Positions 12,291 to 21,329 of a stretch of 34,264 nt of DNA are shown piece by piece. The notes under the pieces are model-generated. The model searched no databases. It was not told the origin of the DNA and worked only from the letters and a program-made list of their open reading frames with translations. The position numbers and the translations under genes were made by a program. Each line of letters starts with the position of its first letter. Within the stretch, counting starts at the first letter, position 1. Source of the DNA: Blepharisma japonicum (taxonomy: Eukaryota > Ciliophora > Heterotrichea > Heterotrichida > Blepharismidae); contig CATKHK010000171.1 in the NCBI GenBank assembly GCA_949751835.1, positions 1 to 34,264 of the forward strand. The letters run 5' to 3'.

Positions 12291-12508
12291 TATGCTTAAA
12301 AGCCACATATTAAGAGACATGCCCGCGATAAATCATAATTCTAAATTAATGCATTTAAGTTAGCTTATAGAGTTTCAACTAATTGATAGCATTTACTGAA
12401 ATATTGCTCTTCTTAAAGCGGAGGCTACACATAATCTAATATACTATTAAATACCAAATTTATTTAAAATAAAATATTAAAAAAGGAATAAGTCTTAAAT
12501 AATTTTAT

Positions 12509-13375
12509 TTAGGATAGACGCTCTAAAGCAATATTTTTGTATCTCTTCAGATCAAGCTTATAGTATAGCACATTTTCTGACTGAGCGCACCCAATATATA
12601 TTTTCCCTTTATTATATAAAGAATATGCTTGATTAGGATTAAAATCGATTGTTGAGTCTGCAATTTTTGTCCAAAAAATGTAGCTTCCAATTTTACTTTC
12701 GTAAATTGATCCATTATTACATTCAATTAAATACAATCTTCTTTCTGCATTTATAAGGATCTTTCTTCTATACTCTGAAAACTCATAAGGAATTGTAGAA
12801 AAAGAGTTAACAAACACGGAATACAGCAAAAGATTTCTATTTTCAGCTCCAGATATCAAAATATTCCCATTAAATATAACACTATTGCAATAGTAATCAG
12901 CATATGGCATTGGAGGTAAATCAAACCACCGACTTACATTAAAATTGAATCTTCTAGATAGATTCAACTTTTTGTTCTCTCGAATTTCTCCTCCAAAGCA
13001 ATAAACATTTTGGTTAAAATAGATAGATGATGAACGATCATAAAATGCTCCAGATGATAGAGCTCGGATTCCACCATTCTCATCAATTACCAGCGTAACT
13101 CCTGAAGCTGGATAATTACCATAACAGAATAATTTACCGTTTGGAAGTTGAGTTATACTGCAACTGATACCGCATAGACAATGTTTAGTATTTCAAATAA
13201 TGGCTTCTTCACTTTCACTCTCGGTGTTATAAATAAATAATGTAGTTTTTTCGTCTTCTCCAACTAGTAAATAAACTAAAATTCTCTGATCATAAATGCT
13301 CACATAGTCTAGAGAATCCTCCATAATCTTAGGAATACACTTATAGCTTGAATCGACAATTAGCTTGCAACCCAT
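12509..13375 (-). CDS. Kelch-type beta-propeller protein, short form without zinc finger
   Basis: A 288-residue frame from ATG 13375 to TAA 12509-12511, with one TGA (13193-13195, residue 61) and two TGG codons for Trp. Kelch-like strand pairs appear as Val-Tyr-Cys-Phe-Gly-Gly, Leu-Pro-Pro-Met-Pro, Ile-Leu-Ile-Ser-Gly and Ile-Tyr-Ile-Gly, as in the propeller half of the 589-residue family member at 27397-29166. The first ~45 residues align only loosely with the end of that protein's coiled coil, and the Cys/His finger is absent. The ATG is preceded by AATAAATAT, just as in the gene starting at 29166, which supports this start. Kelch propellers usually bind other proteins; the partner is unknown. 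It is the second unit of a tandem pair with the relic at 11697-12290. Confidence 0.75.
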
Positions 13376-13391
13376 ATATTTATTATATGTG
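13376..13391 (-). promoter_or_regulatory. Start-codon-proximal AATAAATAT motif
   Basis: On the coding strand the bases before ATG 13375 read ATAATAAATAT. The same string precedes ATG 29166, and a close variant (CTATAAAT) precedes the ATGs at 16670, 19709 and 24671. The shared word suggests a family-wide core promoter or initiation context. It could equally be residual homology. Confidence 0.4.
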
Positions 13392-13736
13392 GTAAATTTA
13401 GAAAGACTAAATTATAGCTTATTTTATATGAATGGTTGATTTTAGGCTTAAATATCACTTTGAGAAGCAATTATAGATGCACTAGCTCAGAAAAATTAAT
13501 TTTGTTAAATTATTTTGTTGAAAGCATAAGATAATAAATTAAAGATTATAGTCATTTTGATATACAGCTTCCTTTTCCTCATTTTTTAAGGTGTACTTTA
13601 GATCTCTAGATTTTAACTGGAGATTTACTCCTATTTGAAGTAATAGATGCTTAAAAATCTGTTTCTTTGGCTAATAGGATAATGATCTAGGAGGAATTCT
13701 TTATTATGCCAATAGAAACAGTTACACAAATCTTAA
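13392..13736. other. Spacer between two kelch genes
   Basis: About 345 AT-rich bases between the start of one minus-strand kelch gene and the stop of the next. I see no further gene. It should contain the promoter of the left gene and the 3' UTR of the right one. Confidence 0.5.
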
Positions 13737-14660
13737 TTAAAGTTTTATTAGCACTTTTTCATCCAAACCGAACTTATAATAGTAATTGAAAGTAGAATAG
13801 CTAATAAAGCCAATATAAACGTTTCCTTCATTATAAGAGCAGTGCGCTTGAACAATATCTTCAATTATTTTTGATTTTGCTATTTGTTTTCAATTATACG
13901 CATCTCCAATTTCGCTTTCATAAATAAATCCATGACCGAGCTCAATCAAATAAAGTCTTTCTAAACTTATTAAAATCTTTCATTTCATCTCTGCAAAAGC
14001 GTAAGGAATTATAGAGAATGAGTTAATATCAACTGAATACAGAAAAAGATTTCTACTTCCAAATCCAGAAATTAATATATTTCCATTAAAAATCACACTA
14101 TTGCAAAAGCTGTTAGCTTCTGGCATTAGAATTAATTTATTTCACCTATTTCTCTCTAAGTCAAAGCTTTCTGAAAAGGCTGCACAATATAAATCTTTAT
14201 CGAAGCCTCCAAAGCAATAGACATATTTGTTGAAATAGATACACGATACGTTGCTGCAAGGTGTTCCAGATGGCAGCTTTCGAATGTTTAAATTTCTATC
14301 AATTATCAATGTAATCCCAGAAGCACGATCAGCTTTCCCAAAAATAAATAATTCATTATTTGGAAGTTGAGTTATACTTGTGCCTCAGTTTAGTATTTCT
14401 GGAGTTTCCAGTGCCTTTGATTCTTCTCTCTCATCTTCAGTATTGTAAATAAACAAATCAGTTCTATGATTTTCATTTCTTATAAGGTAAATCGAGGTAA
14501 TTTGGCGGTAAGTGCTGATGTATTCTTGATAAGCTTGACTAAGCTCTGGGTCAGATGCTGAAATCTTGATTTTATGGAGTCAATAAGCTCTTCTGAAGTC
14601 TTGTTCAGTTTTTGTGCTACTGCGGTTTACTAAAATTGGAAATCTATAGGATTCTACCAT
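13737..14660 (-). CDS. Kelch-type beta-propeller protein, 307 residues
   Basis: This gene is invisible under the standard code. With TGA = Trp there is one frame from ATG 14660 to TAA 13737-13739, 307 residues, with five Trp codons that I can read, all TGA. The order of segments follows the 589-residue member: a helical lead-in ending Gln-Ala-Tyr-Gln-Glu-Tyr, then Leu-Phe-Ile-Tyr-Asn-Thr-Glu, Ile-Thr-Gln-Leu-Pro, Val-Tyr-Cys-Phe-Gly-Gly, a Phe-Asn-Gly-Asn-Ile-Leu-Ile-Ser-Gly block, Leu-Tyr-Leu-Ile-Glu and Tyr-Glu-Ser-Glu-Ile. It lacks the zinc finger and most of the coiled coil, and its upstream sequence lacks the AATAAATAT motif. It may therefore be a 5'-truncated copy using a downstream ATG, or a natural short form. 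Confidence 0.75.
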
Positions 14661-15164
14661 TTGGGAAGTTAATAAATTTATATCATTAATGTATTAAATC
14701 AGTATTGTCTAAGAATTAGACAGAACATAACAGAGAAATGTTTTGTTGAAGAAGTCAAAATAGAAGAAAATTTTTAAATTGAATAAATACTTTTAATAAT
14801 TCTAATCTGGACTCTACTTAAAAAAAGTTTGAGTGCATTATTCACAACAAATCTTAACTATAAAAATTTGCTTTTGTGCTCAAGCCGTCTTAGCTAGAAT
14901 TCACTGCTTAAATCTAAGAGATTACTAAAATTCACTGCTTAAACCTAAGAGATTACTAAATAGTTTTTATAGGAAATATTAAATTGATACAGATATATTA
15001 AATTTATTATTTTTATATTTTTTATAAAATATGATTAAATATTATCTGAATTATTAAGATATCAAAGTGAGTAACTTTAAATATCGCTAGAATTTACGCT
15101 TCAAGCACCTAAGAATTTCATTATAGAGATTTTTCATAGACTTTAGTGATATTATAAATCTCAT
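14661..15164. other. Intergenic stretch
   Basis: AT-rich and non-coding as far as I can see, apart from one short tandem repeat listed separately. The lost N-terminal half of the 13737-14660 gene is not recognisable here. Confidence 0.5.
14899..14960. repeat. 31-bp tandem repeat, two copies
   Basis: Two adjacent 31-base units (14899-14929 and 14930-14960), each beginning ATTCACTGCTTAAA and ending GAGATTACTAAA, differ at one position. No other copy was noticed in the window. Confidence 0.85.
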
Positions 15165-15320
15165 AAGATAGCTTATTTTAAAGTAGATTATACAATCTTT
15201 TTTCATTCAAATCAAACTTGAAGTACATTCCGCTATTGAGCCCAATATAGAGTATTATTTCTTATAGCATAGAATTGAATTATCTTATAGCTATGTATTT
15301 CTATAATGCAAAACCTGATA
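15165..15320 (-). pseudogene. Short relic of a kelch gene's C-terminal end
   Basis: The words 'ttttttcattcaaatcaaacttgaagta' and 'cccaatata' align with the last ~50 codons of the intact minus-strand genes near 27415-27450 and 12530-12590. No stretch long enough to be a gene remains. It marks another dead family member on the minus strand, next to the tandem pair at 12.5-14.7 kb. Confidence 0.55.
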
Positions 15321-15698
15321 AAAGACAAAATGGGCTAATTGTTATTTAAATTTCCTCTCGCATTATAATGTTAGGCCTTTCTTTAATCGGGACATTTTGG
15401 TTTAAATGATAAATTTATCTTCTTTTGGAATCAAATAATATATTTCATCTGATTATTAAAATTTACAGTTGATTAGTAGTTACCATAATTGCTTCAAATA
15501 GTTTTTATAATTAATCCTTCTTATGCTTCTTTTTATCTGCTTTGAATTCCTTTATTTTTGTTTATTTTAGTACTATTTAAATTTCAAATAATCTTTCTTC
15601 TTTTCTTGTTCCAGAATCATGAACTGGGACTTAAGCGCGTCAACAGAGTCTAATGAAGAAATAAAAGAAGGGTGATAAGCTTGAAAAAGATATTATTT

Positions 15699-15972
15699 TT
15701 CCCAAATCTCGTGTTAAATGATAGTTATTATAAATGTATGCTGAGAGGAAATAATAGTGTTTATTTATTTGAGATAAATGGAAGGGTTTTTGAAAGTGCT
15801 GAAAACAATATTTTAAATTGAACTCAAATAGGGAATAATAGCATTCCAACAGGCATTAATCAATCAAGCTCTGCTCGTTATAAGAGTTGCCTTTACTACG
15901 TTCTATGTAACAACCTGCTATGGAAATTTGATCTTAGTTCTAAGCAAGCATCTTAGGTAGCAAATATATAAA
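15699..15972 (+). pseudogene. 3' fragment of a 433-residue-type kelch gene (left copy)
   Basis: This matches the last ~90 codons of the gene at 16670-17971 (compare 17700-17971): 'aataatagtgtttatttatttgag', 'gaaagtgctgaaaacaatatttta' and 'ctatggaaatttgatcttagttctaagcaagc' recur. It lacks everything upstream and has frame-breaking changes, including a TAG in place of a Gln codon near the end. It is the truncated left edge of the duplicated unit. Confidence 0.8.
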
Positions 15973-16171
15973 ATAAAGATTTTAGAACTTTAATAAGGCT
16001 TTATCTTTTACCCATGAATAAAGGTAGTCCAATTAATCGGTTCTTTCTATAAGTTTAGAATTTTAGAAATCTTAGATAATGAAAGGAAAACAAAAATATA
16101 GGGACTCTGAGATTAAATTTGGTAAAGGTATTAGAATAATCTAAATAAATTCCGAAATGGAAGAGAATTAG

Positions 16172-16184
16172 TATCAAATTGATA
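16172..16184. repeat. 13-bp palindrome after the small gene's stop (left copy)
   Basis: TATCAAATTGATA is a perfect palindrome around one central base, with 6-bp arms. It directly follows the ancestral stop of the small minus-strand gene and is preserved in the right copy at 19208-19220. It may be a binding site, an RNA hairpin in the 3' UTR or chance. Confidence 0.4.
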
Positions 16185-16580
16185 TTAGTGGAGATCACCT
16201 GCCAGCTGGATTTCTCCTATGATTTGCTGATGGTGTTCAAGAAGTATTTCTCTGATTTCACTAATGATTGCCAATTAATCTTCTTCTGTTGTTGGTTTTG
16301 TTATTATTCTGCCTTTCAGTACATCGGTATAACCATGAATCCTCTAAATCATCTATTTTAGTTGACTTGTGTATCTTGTTAAGGGTTTTTATCAACACGC
16401 ATAGTGGATGAGTTTTACCAATTACTTTGCTACAAACATTGGCTAACGCTTTACATTGCATAATTGCTATGTTTTGTAGTCCTCTCAGATCCATACGGCT
16501 GACAAATATTTCTCTTTGTACCGCGGTCGCAAAATTCCATCTGCATAATCGGTTATCAATTGTCTAATTGTATCATTCAT
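16185..16580 (-). pseudogene. Broken copy of the 132-residue unknown gene
   Basis: Counterpart of the intact frame at 19221-19619, from a conserved ATG (16578-16580) to a conserved TAA (16185-16187). Relative to that copy it lacks one base near 16494 and two bases near 16325, so the middle third is read in another frame and the original frame is then restored. An in-frame TAA also replaces the Gln codon near 16275. The deletions total three bases, giving 396 versus 399. It therefore cannot make the full protein, although a 77-residue open frame survives in the middle. Confidence 0.8.
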
Positions 16581-16661
16581 CCTTGTGTTCTTGCTTTATA
16601 TTTTACCTTATTAAGATTATTTTATATGCAAGCCTTTAGAGAAATATGAGTTATTATGATT

Positions 16662-16669
16662 CTATAAAT
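16662..16669 (+). promoter_or_regulatory. CTATAAAT directly before the start codon
   Basis: The bases immediately before ATG 16670 read CTATAAAT. The same string stands at the same place before ATG 19709 and ATG 24671, and a variant before the two minus-strand family genes. Function is inferred from position and conservation only. Confidence 0.4.
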
Positions 16670-17971
16670 ATGTTAAGTGGAAAATGCTTCAAAGATGGCT
16701 GCACAAATAAGCTCTACTGAAAGTGTGAATGCGAAGGTTGTGTCTTTATTTGCAAAATTCATCTTTCTAATCACGAAAAAAAGCAAACTTCTAAAGGGCA
16801 CCAATATTTAAGACTTTCCTTGAAGCCAGCAGAAGAAATTAGGCAGCCACTTATCAATAAGTTAAAAGAATTAAAAGAAGATATCAAAAAATACAGAATT
16901 GAGGCAATTATGAATGCAAACGAAGTTATCAAAAATTTTAAAATTGAATTTGGAAAATATATTGACCAAATTAATGAAGTAGAAGCAAGATGCAATAAAA
17001 TGCTTAAAATTTTATATAGTGGAGATAAGATTCCTTATATTGCTAAAGATGATGACATGGAAAGCGTACTTAAATGCAGCGCTTCAAATCTTCAGCAAAA
17101 GATAGCTGAATGAAATATAAAAGAATGCTACTTAGACTATAAAGATATAAATGCAGCAATTAGCAAAACTTATAAGATACCTTTTGATCCTTTTAGAAAG
17201 TCTTTAGAAGATACCATTTGTTCAAATGATCTTTCATTTTTTAGGGGCTCTACATCAAATTTTGCAACTATAAACTTAGATACCTTCCAGATTTCTTCAA
17301 CTGTGACTCTTCCAACTCAAGAACAAATTCACCCATACACGGCAAGCTGTATACTTCCTGATTATACTTATTTTTATTGCTATAATGCAAACACTAGTTC
17401 AGGCCTCACATTTATAATTGACAAAAATAAAAATATTAAACAGCTTCAAAAATCAAAAGTGAACACCTATTTAGTTCCGATATTTTATAATAATTTTATA
17501 TATTTGATAGGAGGAAGCAATAATATGGCTGAAAGGTATGATTATACAAAAGATTTGTGGCAAAGCATGGCTCCACTACCCCAAGGTTTGAATTTTCAAT
17601 ATAGCTGCAGCTCACTGTATAGAGTATCGATTCTTATAACTGGTTTATATATCCAAAAAATGATAATTTATAGCATACCTCAAAATAGTTACCAAGAAGT
17701 CCCGAATCTGGTTTTACATGCTAATTATAATAAATTTATGCTGAATGGGAATAATAGAGTTTATTTATTTGAGAAAGGGGGGAGAGTTTTCGAGAGTGCT
17801 GAAAACAATATTTTAAGTTGAACTCAAATAGGGAATAATAACATTAGAGGAGATTTAAACCAATCAAGTATTGTTCGCTATAAGGGTTGCCTTTGCTTCG
17901 TTATTTATCCAAATCAGCTATGGAAATTTGATCTTAGTTCTAAGCAAGCATCTCATGTAGCAACTGTTTAA
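16670..17971 (+). CDS. Zinc finger-kelch protein, 433 residues (copy A)
   Basis: One frame from ATG 16670 to TAA 17969-17971; Trp at TGA 16718, 17111 and 17819. Residues 6-44 form a Cys/His cluster: Cys6, Cys11, Cys19, Cys21, Cys28, His31, His35 and His44, plus an extra Cys24. It resembles a B-box but with altered spacing. Residues ~55-135 are helical and Lys/Glu-rich. From ~210 on there is a kelch-like propeller with Tyr-Leu-Ile-Gly-Gly, Ala-Glu-Arg-Tyr-Asp, Leu-Trp-Gln-Ser-Met-Ala-Pro-Leu-Pro and Arg-Val-Tyr-Leu-Phe. This finger + helix + propeller layout recalls animal TRIM or kelch adaptor proteins, but no RING or BTB is present, so ubiquitin-ligase function should not be assumed. It starts about 90 bases from, and diverges from, the broken small gene. 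Confidence 0.85.
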
Positions 17972-18059
17972 AATAAAAATTTTAGACTTTAATAAGGTTC
18001 TATCTTTAATTAGCTCTCAAAATGGTTTAAAGATTAATTTATCCACTCGTTTTTAACTT

Positions 18060-18720
18060 GTATTACTGCTTTATTACGCTAATGGTATAAGATACTGCTA
18101 TCATTTGATTGGGATTTTTATCAATAAGTTTAACATCTTTAAGGTAGGGTTGTTTTAATATAATAACTTTCTTTAATTCTAAATTTTGACGCATCTATAT
18201 GCTGCATTGCACTTCCTTCATGAATATTCCCAATTGCACCATCAAGGTCCTCAAGATCAATAGAATGGCTACGTCAAAATCTGTAGCATCAAACTCTTAA
18301 TCTTCATCTCTGGTTTCATATTCATAATTGTAATATCAATTATATTTATTATTCAGAATCATAACCATAATCAAAGCATATTAATTTTCACACTCATTTC
18401 CATACCATCTAAATTCGCATCTTCATATCCACTCCTTTCATAACCAGACATCACTGTTTCAAAGTCCTCAGTTAAGCTGATGTTTCTGCATTAAATGTGA
18501 TGTTTTTTGCATTCTCTGGCAGCTGCAGCAAACATTTTTGTCCCATATCAAAAGTGCTTGAAATAGGACCCGAGTATTTCCATGATATAGCGAGTTTTTG
18601 GTGCACTTAATGCTCACTTGTTGCTAACTTGCAGGGCAGTAGAAGGCTTTGGAGCATCTCAAAGGAAGGGCTACATTTAAAGCCTTAGAAACTCCTTTCC
18701 TGTCAGTCTTCTGAAGTAAG
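18060..18720 (-). pseudogene. Unidentified minus-strand coding remnant
   Basis: Protein-like segments appear in successive frames. From 5' to 3' on the minus strand they are: one ending Leu-Gln-Leu-Pro-Glu-Asn-Ala-Lys-Asn (around 18500); Glu-Phe-Asp-Ala-Thr-Asp-Phe-Asp (near 18290); Ser-Ile-Asp-Leu-Glu-Asp-Leu-Asp-Gly (near 18250); and Pro-Tyr-Leu-Lys-Asp-Val-Lys-Leu-Ile-Asp-Lys-Asn (near 18130). Stops and frame changes separate them. I do not recognise the family. Only the last segment lies inside the duplicated unit and recurs at 21120-21232; the rest is unique to this position. Confidence 0.4.
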
Positions 18721-18844
18721 CTTCAAAAGAATTTTTAATCTTTCTTCTTTTCTTGTTTCAGGATAATGAAATGGGACTTAAGCGCATCAACAGAGTCTAA
18801 TGAAGAAATAAAAGAAGAGTAATAAGCTTGAAAAAGATATTATT

Positions 18845-19108
18845 TTTTCCAAATCTGGTGTTAAATGATAGTTATTATAATGCATGCTGAGAGGGAATAA
18901 TAGAGTTTATTTATTTGAGAAAAATGGAAGGGTTTTTGAAAGTGCTGAAAGCAATATTTTAAGTTGAACTCAAATAGGGAATAATAGCATCAGTGAATCA
19001 AGCTCTGTTCGTTATAAGGTTGCCTTTGCTTCGTTCTATGTAACAACCTGCTATGGAAATTTGATCTTAGTTCTAAGTAAGCATCTCAGGTAGCAAATAT
19101 ATAAAATA
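18845..19108 (+). pseudogene. 3' fragment of a 433-residue-type kelch gene (right copy)
   Basis: Counterpart of 15699-15972, again carrying only the last ~90 codons of the kelch gene. It has its own disabling changes: a TAA where the other copies have a Gln codon in 'tctaagcaagc', and single-base losses near 18880 and 19018. Both copies were already truncated at the same point, so the truncation predates the duplication. Confidence 0.75.
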
Positions 19109-19207
19109 AAGATTTTAGAACTAAATAAGGCTTTATATTTTACCCATCAATAAAGGTAGTCCAATTAATCGGTTCTTTCTATAAGTTTAGAATATTAGAA
19201 ATCTTAG

Positions 19208-19220
19208 TATCAAATTGATA
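19208..19220. repeat. 13-bp palindrome after the small gene's stop (right copy)
   Basis: TATCAAATTGATA lies next to the TAA of the 132-residue gene (19221-19223), identical to the palindrome at 16172-16184. No run of T follows on the minus strand that would mark a classical terminator. Confidence 0.4.
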
Positions 19221-19619
19221 TTAGTGGTCATCACCTGCTAGTTGGATTTCTCCTATGATTTGCTGATGGTGTTCAAGAATTATTTCTCTGATTTCACTGA
19301 TGATTGCCCATTGCTCTTCTTCTGTTGTTGGTTTTGTTATTATTCTGCCTTTCAGTACATCGCGGTATAACCATGAATCCTCTAAATCATCTATTTTAGT
19401 TGACTTGTGTATCTTGTTAAGGGTTTTTATCAACACACATAGTGGATGAGTATTACCAATTACTTTGTTACAAACATTGGCTAACGCTTTACATTGCATA
19501 GTTGCTATGTTTTGTAGTCCTCTCACATCCATACCGGTTGACAAATATATCTCTTTGTACCGTGGTCGCAAAATTCCATCTGCATAATCGGTTATCAATT
19601 GTCTAATTGTATCATTCAT
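19221..19619 (-). CDS. Unknown 132-residue protein
   Basis: A complete frame from ATG 19619 to TAA 19221-19223. I do not recognise it. The protein is soluble-looking and mostly helical: an N-terminal Asn-Asp-Thr-Ile-Arg-Gln-Leu helix, a middle part with three Cys residues, and an acidic Glu/Ile-rich helix before the C-terminal Gly-Asp-Asp-His. There is no signal peptide, membrane segment or zinc motif. Both Trp codons are TGG and none is TGA. GCG, CGC, ACCGGT and similar words give it a slightly more GC-rich look than its kelch neighbours. Its start lies 89 bases from the divergently read kelch gene at 19709, so the two may share a promoter region. The left-hand copy is broken. It could be a host orphan gene, an acquired gene or part of a mobile element. 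Confidence 0.55.
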   Translation of the reverse strand: MNDTIRQLITDYADGILRPRYKEIYLSTGMDVRGLQNIATMQCKALANVCNKVIGNTHPLCVLIKTLNKIHKSTKIDDLEDSWLYRDVLKGRIITKPTTEEEQWAIISEIREIILEHHQQIIGEIQLAGDDH

Positions 19620-19700
19620 CCTTGCGTTCTTGCTTTATATTTTACCTTATTAAGATTATTTCATATGCAAGCCTATAGAGAAATATGAGTTATTATGATT

Positions 19701-19708
19701 CTATAAAT
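19701..19708 (+). promoter_or_regulatory. CTATAAAT directly before the start codon
   Basis: Same string and position as in the left copy (before ATG 16670) and before ATG 24671. The 89-bp gap between the divergent ATGs at 19619 and 19709 is short enough to act as one bidirectional promoter. Confidence 0.4.
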
Positions 19709-21010
19709 ATGTTAAGTGGAAAATGCTTCAAAGATGGCTGCACAAATAAGCTCTACTGAAAGTGTGAATGCGAAAGTTGTGTCTTAATTTGCAAAATTCA
19801 TCTTTCTAACCACGTCAAAAAGCAAACTTCTAAAGGGCACCAATATTTTAGACTTTCCTTGAAGCCAGCAGAAGAAATTAGGCAGCCACTTATCAATAAG
19901 TTAAAAGAATTAAAAGAAGATATCAAAAAATACAGAATTGAGGCAATTATGAATGCAAACGAAGTTATCAAAAATTTTAAAACAGTTTTTGGGAAATATA
20001 TTGACCAAATTAATGAAGTAGAAGCAAGATGCAATAAAATGCTTAAAGTTTTATATAGTGGAGATAAGATTCCTTATATTGCTAAAGATGATGACATGGA
20101 AAGCGTACTTAAATGCAGCGCTTCAAATCTTCAGCTAAAGATAGCTGAATGAGATATAAAAGAATGCTATTTAGACTATAAAGATATAAATGCAGCAATT
20201 AGCGAAACTTATAAGATACCTTTTGATCCTTTTAGAAAGCCTTTAGAAGATACCATCGAATCAAATGAGCTTTCATTTTTTAGGCATTCTACATCAAATT
20301 TTTCTACTATAAACTTAGATACCTTCCAGATTTCTTCAACTGTGACTCTTCCAACTCAAGAACAAATTCACGCATACACGGCAAGCTGTATACTTCCTGA
20401 TTATACTTATTTTTATTGCTGTAATCCTAATTACAATTCAGGCTTAATATTTACAATTGACAAAAACAAAAATGTTAAGCAGCTTCAAAAATCAAAAGTA
20501 AACAACTACGCTATTCCTATATTTTATAATAATTTTATATATTTGATAGGAGGACAGAATAATTTGGCTGAAAGGTATGATTGTGAAAAAGATTTGTGGC
20601 AAAGTATGGCTCCACTACCCCAAGGTTTAAATTTTCAACATAGCTGCAGCTCACTGTATAGAGTATCGATTCTTATAATTGGTTATTATATCCCAAAAAT
20701 AATAATTTATAGCATACCTCAAAATAGTTACCAAGAAGTCCCGAATCTGGTTTTACATGCTAATTATCATAAATTTATGCTGAATGGGAATAATAGAGTT
20801 TATTTATTTGAGAAAGGGGGGAGAGTTTTCGAGAGTGCTGGAAACAATATTTTAAGTTGAACTCAAATAGGGAATAATAGCATTCCAGCAGGCATTAATC
20901 AATCAAGCTCTGTTCGTTATAAGGGTTGCCTTTACTTCGTTCTATATAACAACCTGCTATGGAAATTTGATCTTAGTTCTAAGCAAGCATCTCAGGTAGC
21001 AACTGTCTAA
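19709..21010 (+). CDS. Zinc finger-kelch protein, 433 residues (copy B)
   Basis: One frame from ATG 19709 to TAA 21008-21010, the same length as copy A, with TGA-encoded Trp at the same three places (19757, 20150, 20858). The Cys/His cluster (6, 11, 19, 21, 28 with His 31, 35, 44) and helical section are almost unchanged. Differences cluster in the propeller, for example around residues 230-265 where copy A has Asn-Thr-Ser-Ser-Gly and this one has Tyr-Asn-Ser-Gly. Equal length, retained frame and mostly substitution-type changes suggest that both copies are functional. The divergent small gene upstream is intact in this copy. Confidence 0.85.
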
Positions 21011-21119
21011 AATAAAAATTTTAGACTTTAATAAGGCTCTATCTTTAATTAGCATTCAAAATGGTTTGAAGATTAGTTTATCCACTCATTTTTAAACTTA
21101 TATTACTACTTTATTACAC

Positions 21120-21232
21120 ATATAGCATAAAATACTGCTCTCATTTGATTGAGATTTTTATCTATAAGTTTAACATCTTTAAGGTAGGGTTGCTTTGATG
21201 GAATAACTTTCTTTAATTTTAAATTTTGACTG
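21120..21232 (-). pseudogene. Tail of the unidentified minus-strand relic (right copy)
   Basis: It repeats the Pro-Tyr-Leu-Lys-Asp-Val-Lys-Leu-Ile-Asp-Lys-Asn segment seen near 18130, then ends in stops. Only about 35 codons remain. It is the right edge of the duplicated unit. Confidence 0.45.
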
Positions 21233-21329
21233 TCCATACAGCTAATTCTAGGAGAATTAGGCAAATAGACTCAGTTTAGATCGAGAATAAAGCGATAATT
21301 TTACTATTCATCAGCAATTTAACAATTTT

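Larger units (their letters stand above)
15590..18195. repeat. Segmental duplication, left copy
   Basis: About 2.6 kb nearly identical in order and sequence to 18737-21232. It contains a kelch 3' relic, a broken copy of the small minus-strand gene, an intact 433-residue gene and the end of an unidentified minus-strand relic. Similarity begins at the 'aatctttcttcttttcttgtt' word (15590 / 18737) and fades after 'ttctaaattttgac' (about 18195 / 21232). This copy has about 80 extra bases around 16080-16160. The direct orientation and ~3.1 kb spacing indicate tandem duplication. Confidence 0.85.
18737..21232. repeat. Segmental duplication, right copy
   Basis: Direct copy of 15590-18195 with the same order of elements: kelch 3' relic, small minus-strand gene (intact here), 433-residue kelch gene, and the tail of an unidentified minus-strand relic. 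Coding parts differ from the left copy by a few percent plus small indels; the non-coding parts differ more. That suggests either selection on the coding parts or gene conversion after duplication. Confidence 0.85.

Noticed and set aside
14899-14960. CRISPR-like repeat
   Set aside because: Two directly adjacent 31-bp units without spacers in a eukaryotic chromosome are just a tandem duplication.
15640-15849. Minus-strand 69-residue open stretch
   Set aside because: It overlaps the plus-strand kelch 3' relic, is Phe/Tyr/Ser-rich as expected for antisense of AT-rich coding DNA, and has no independent support.
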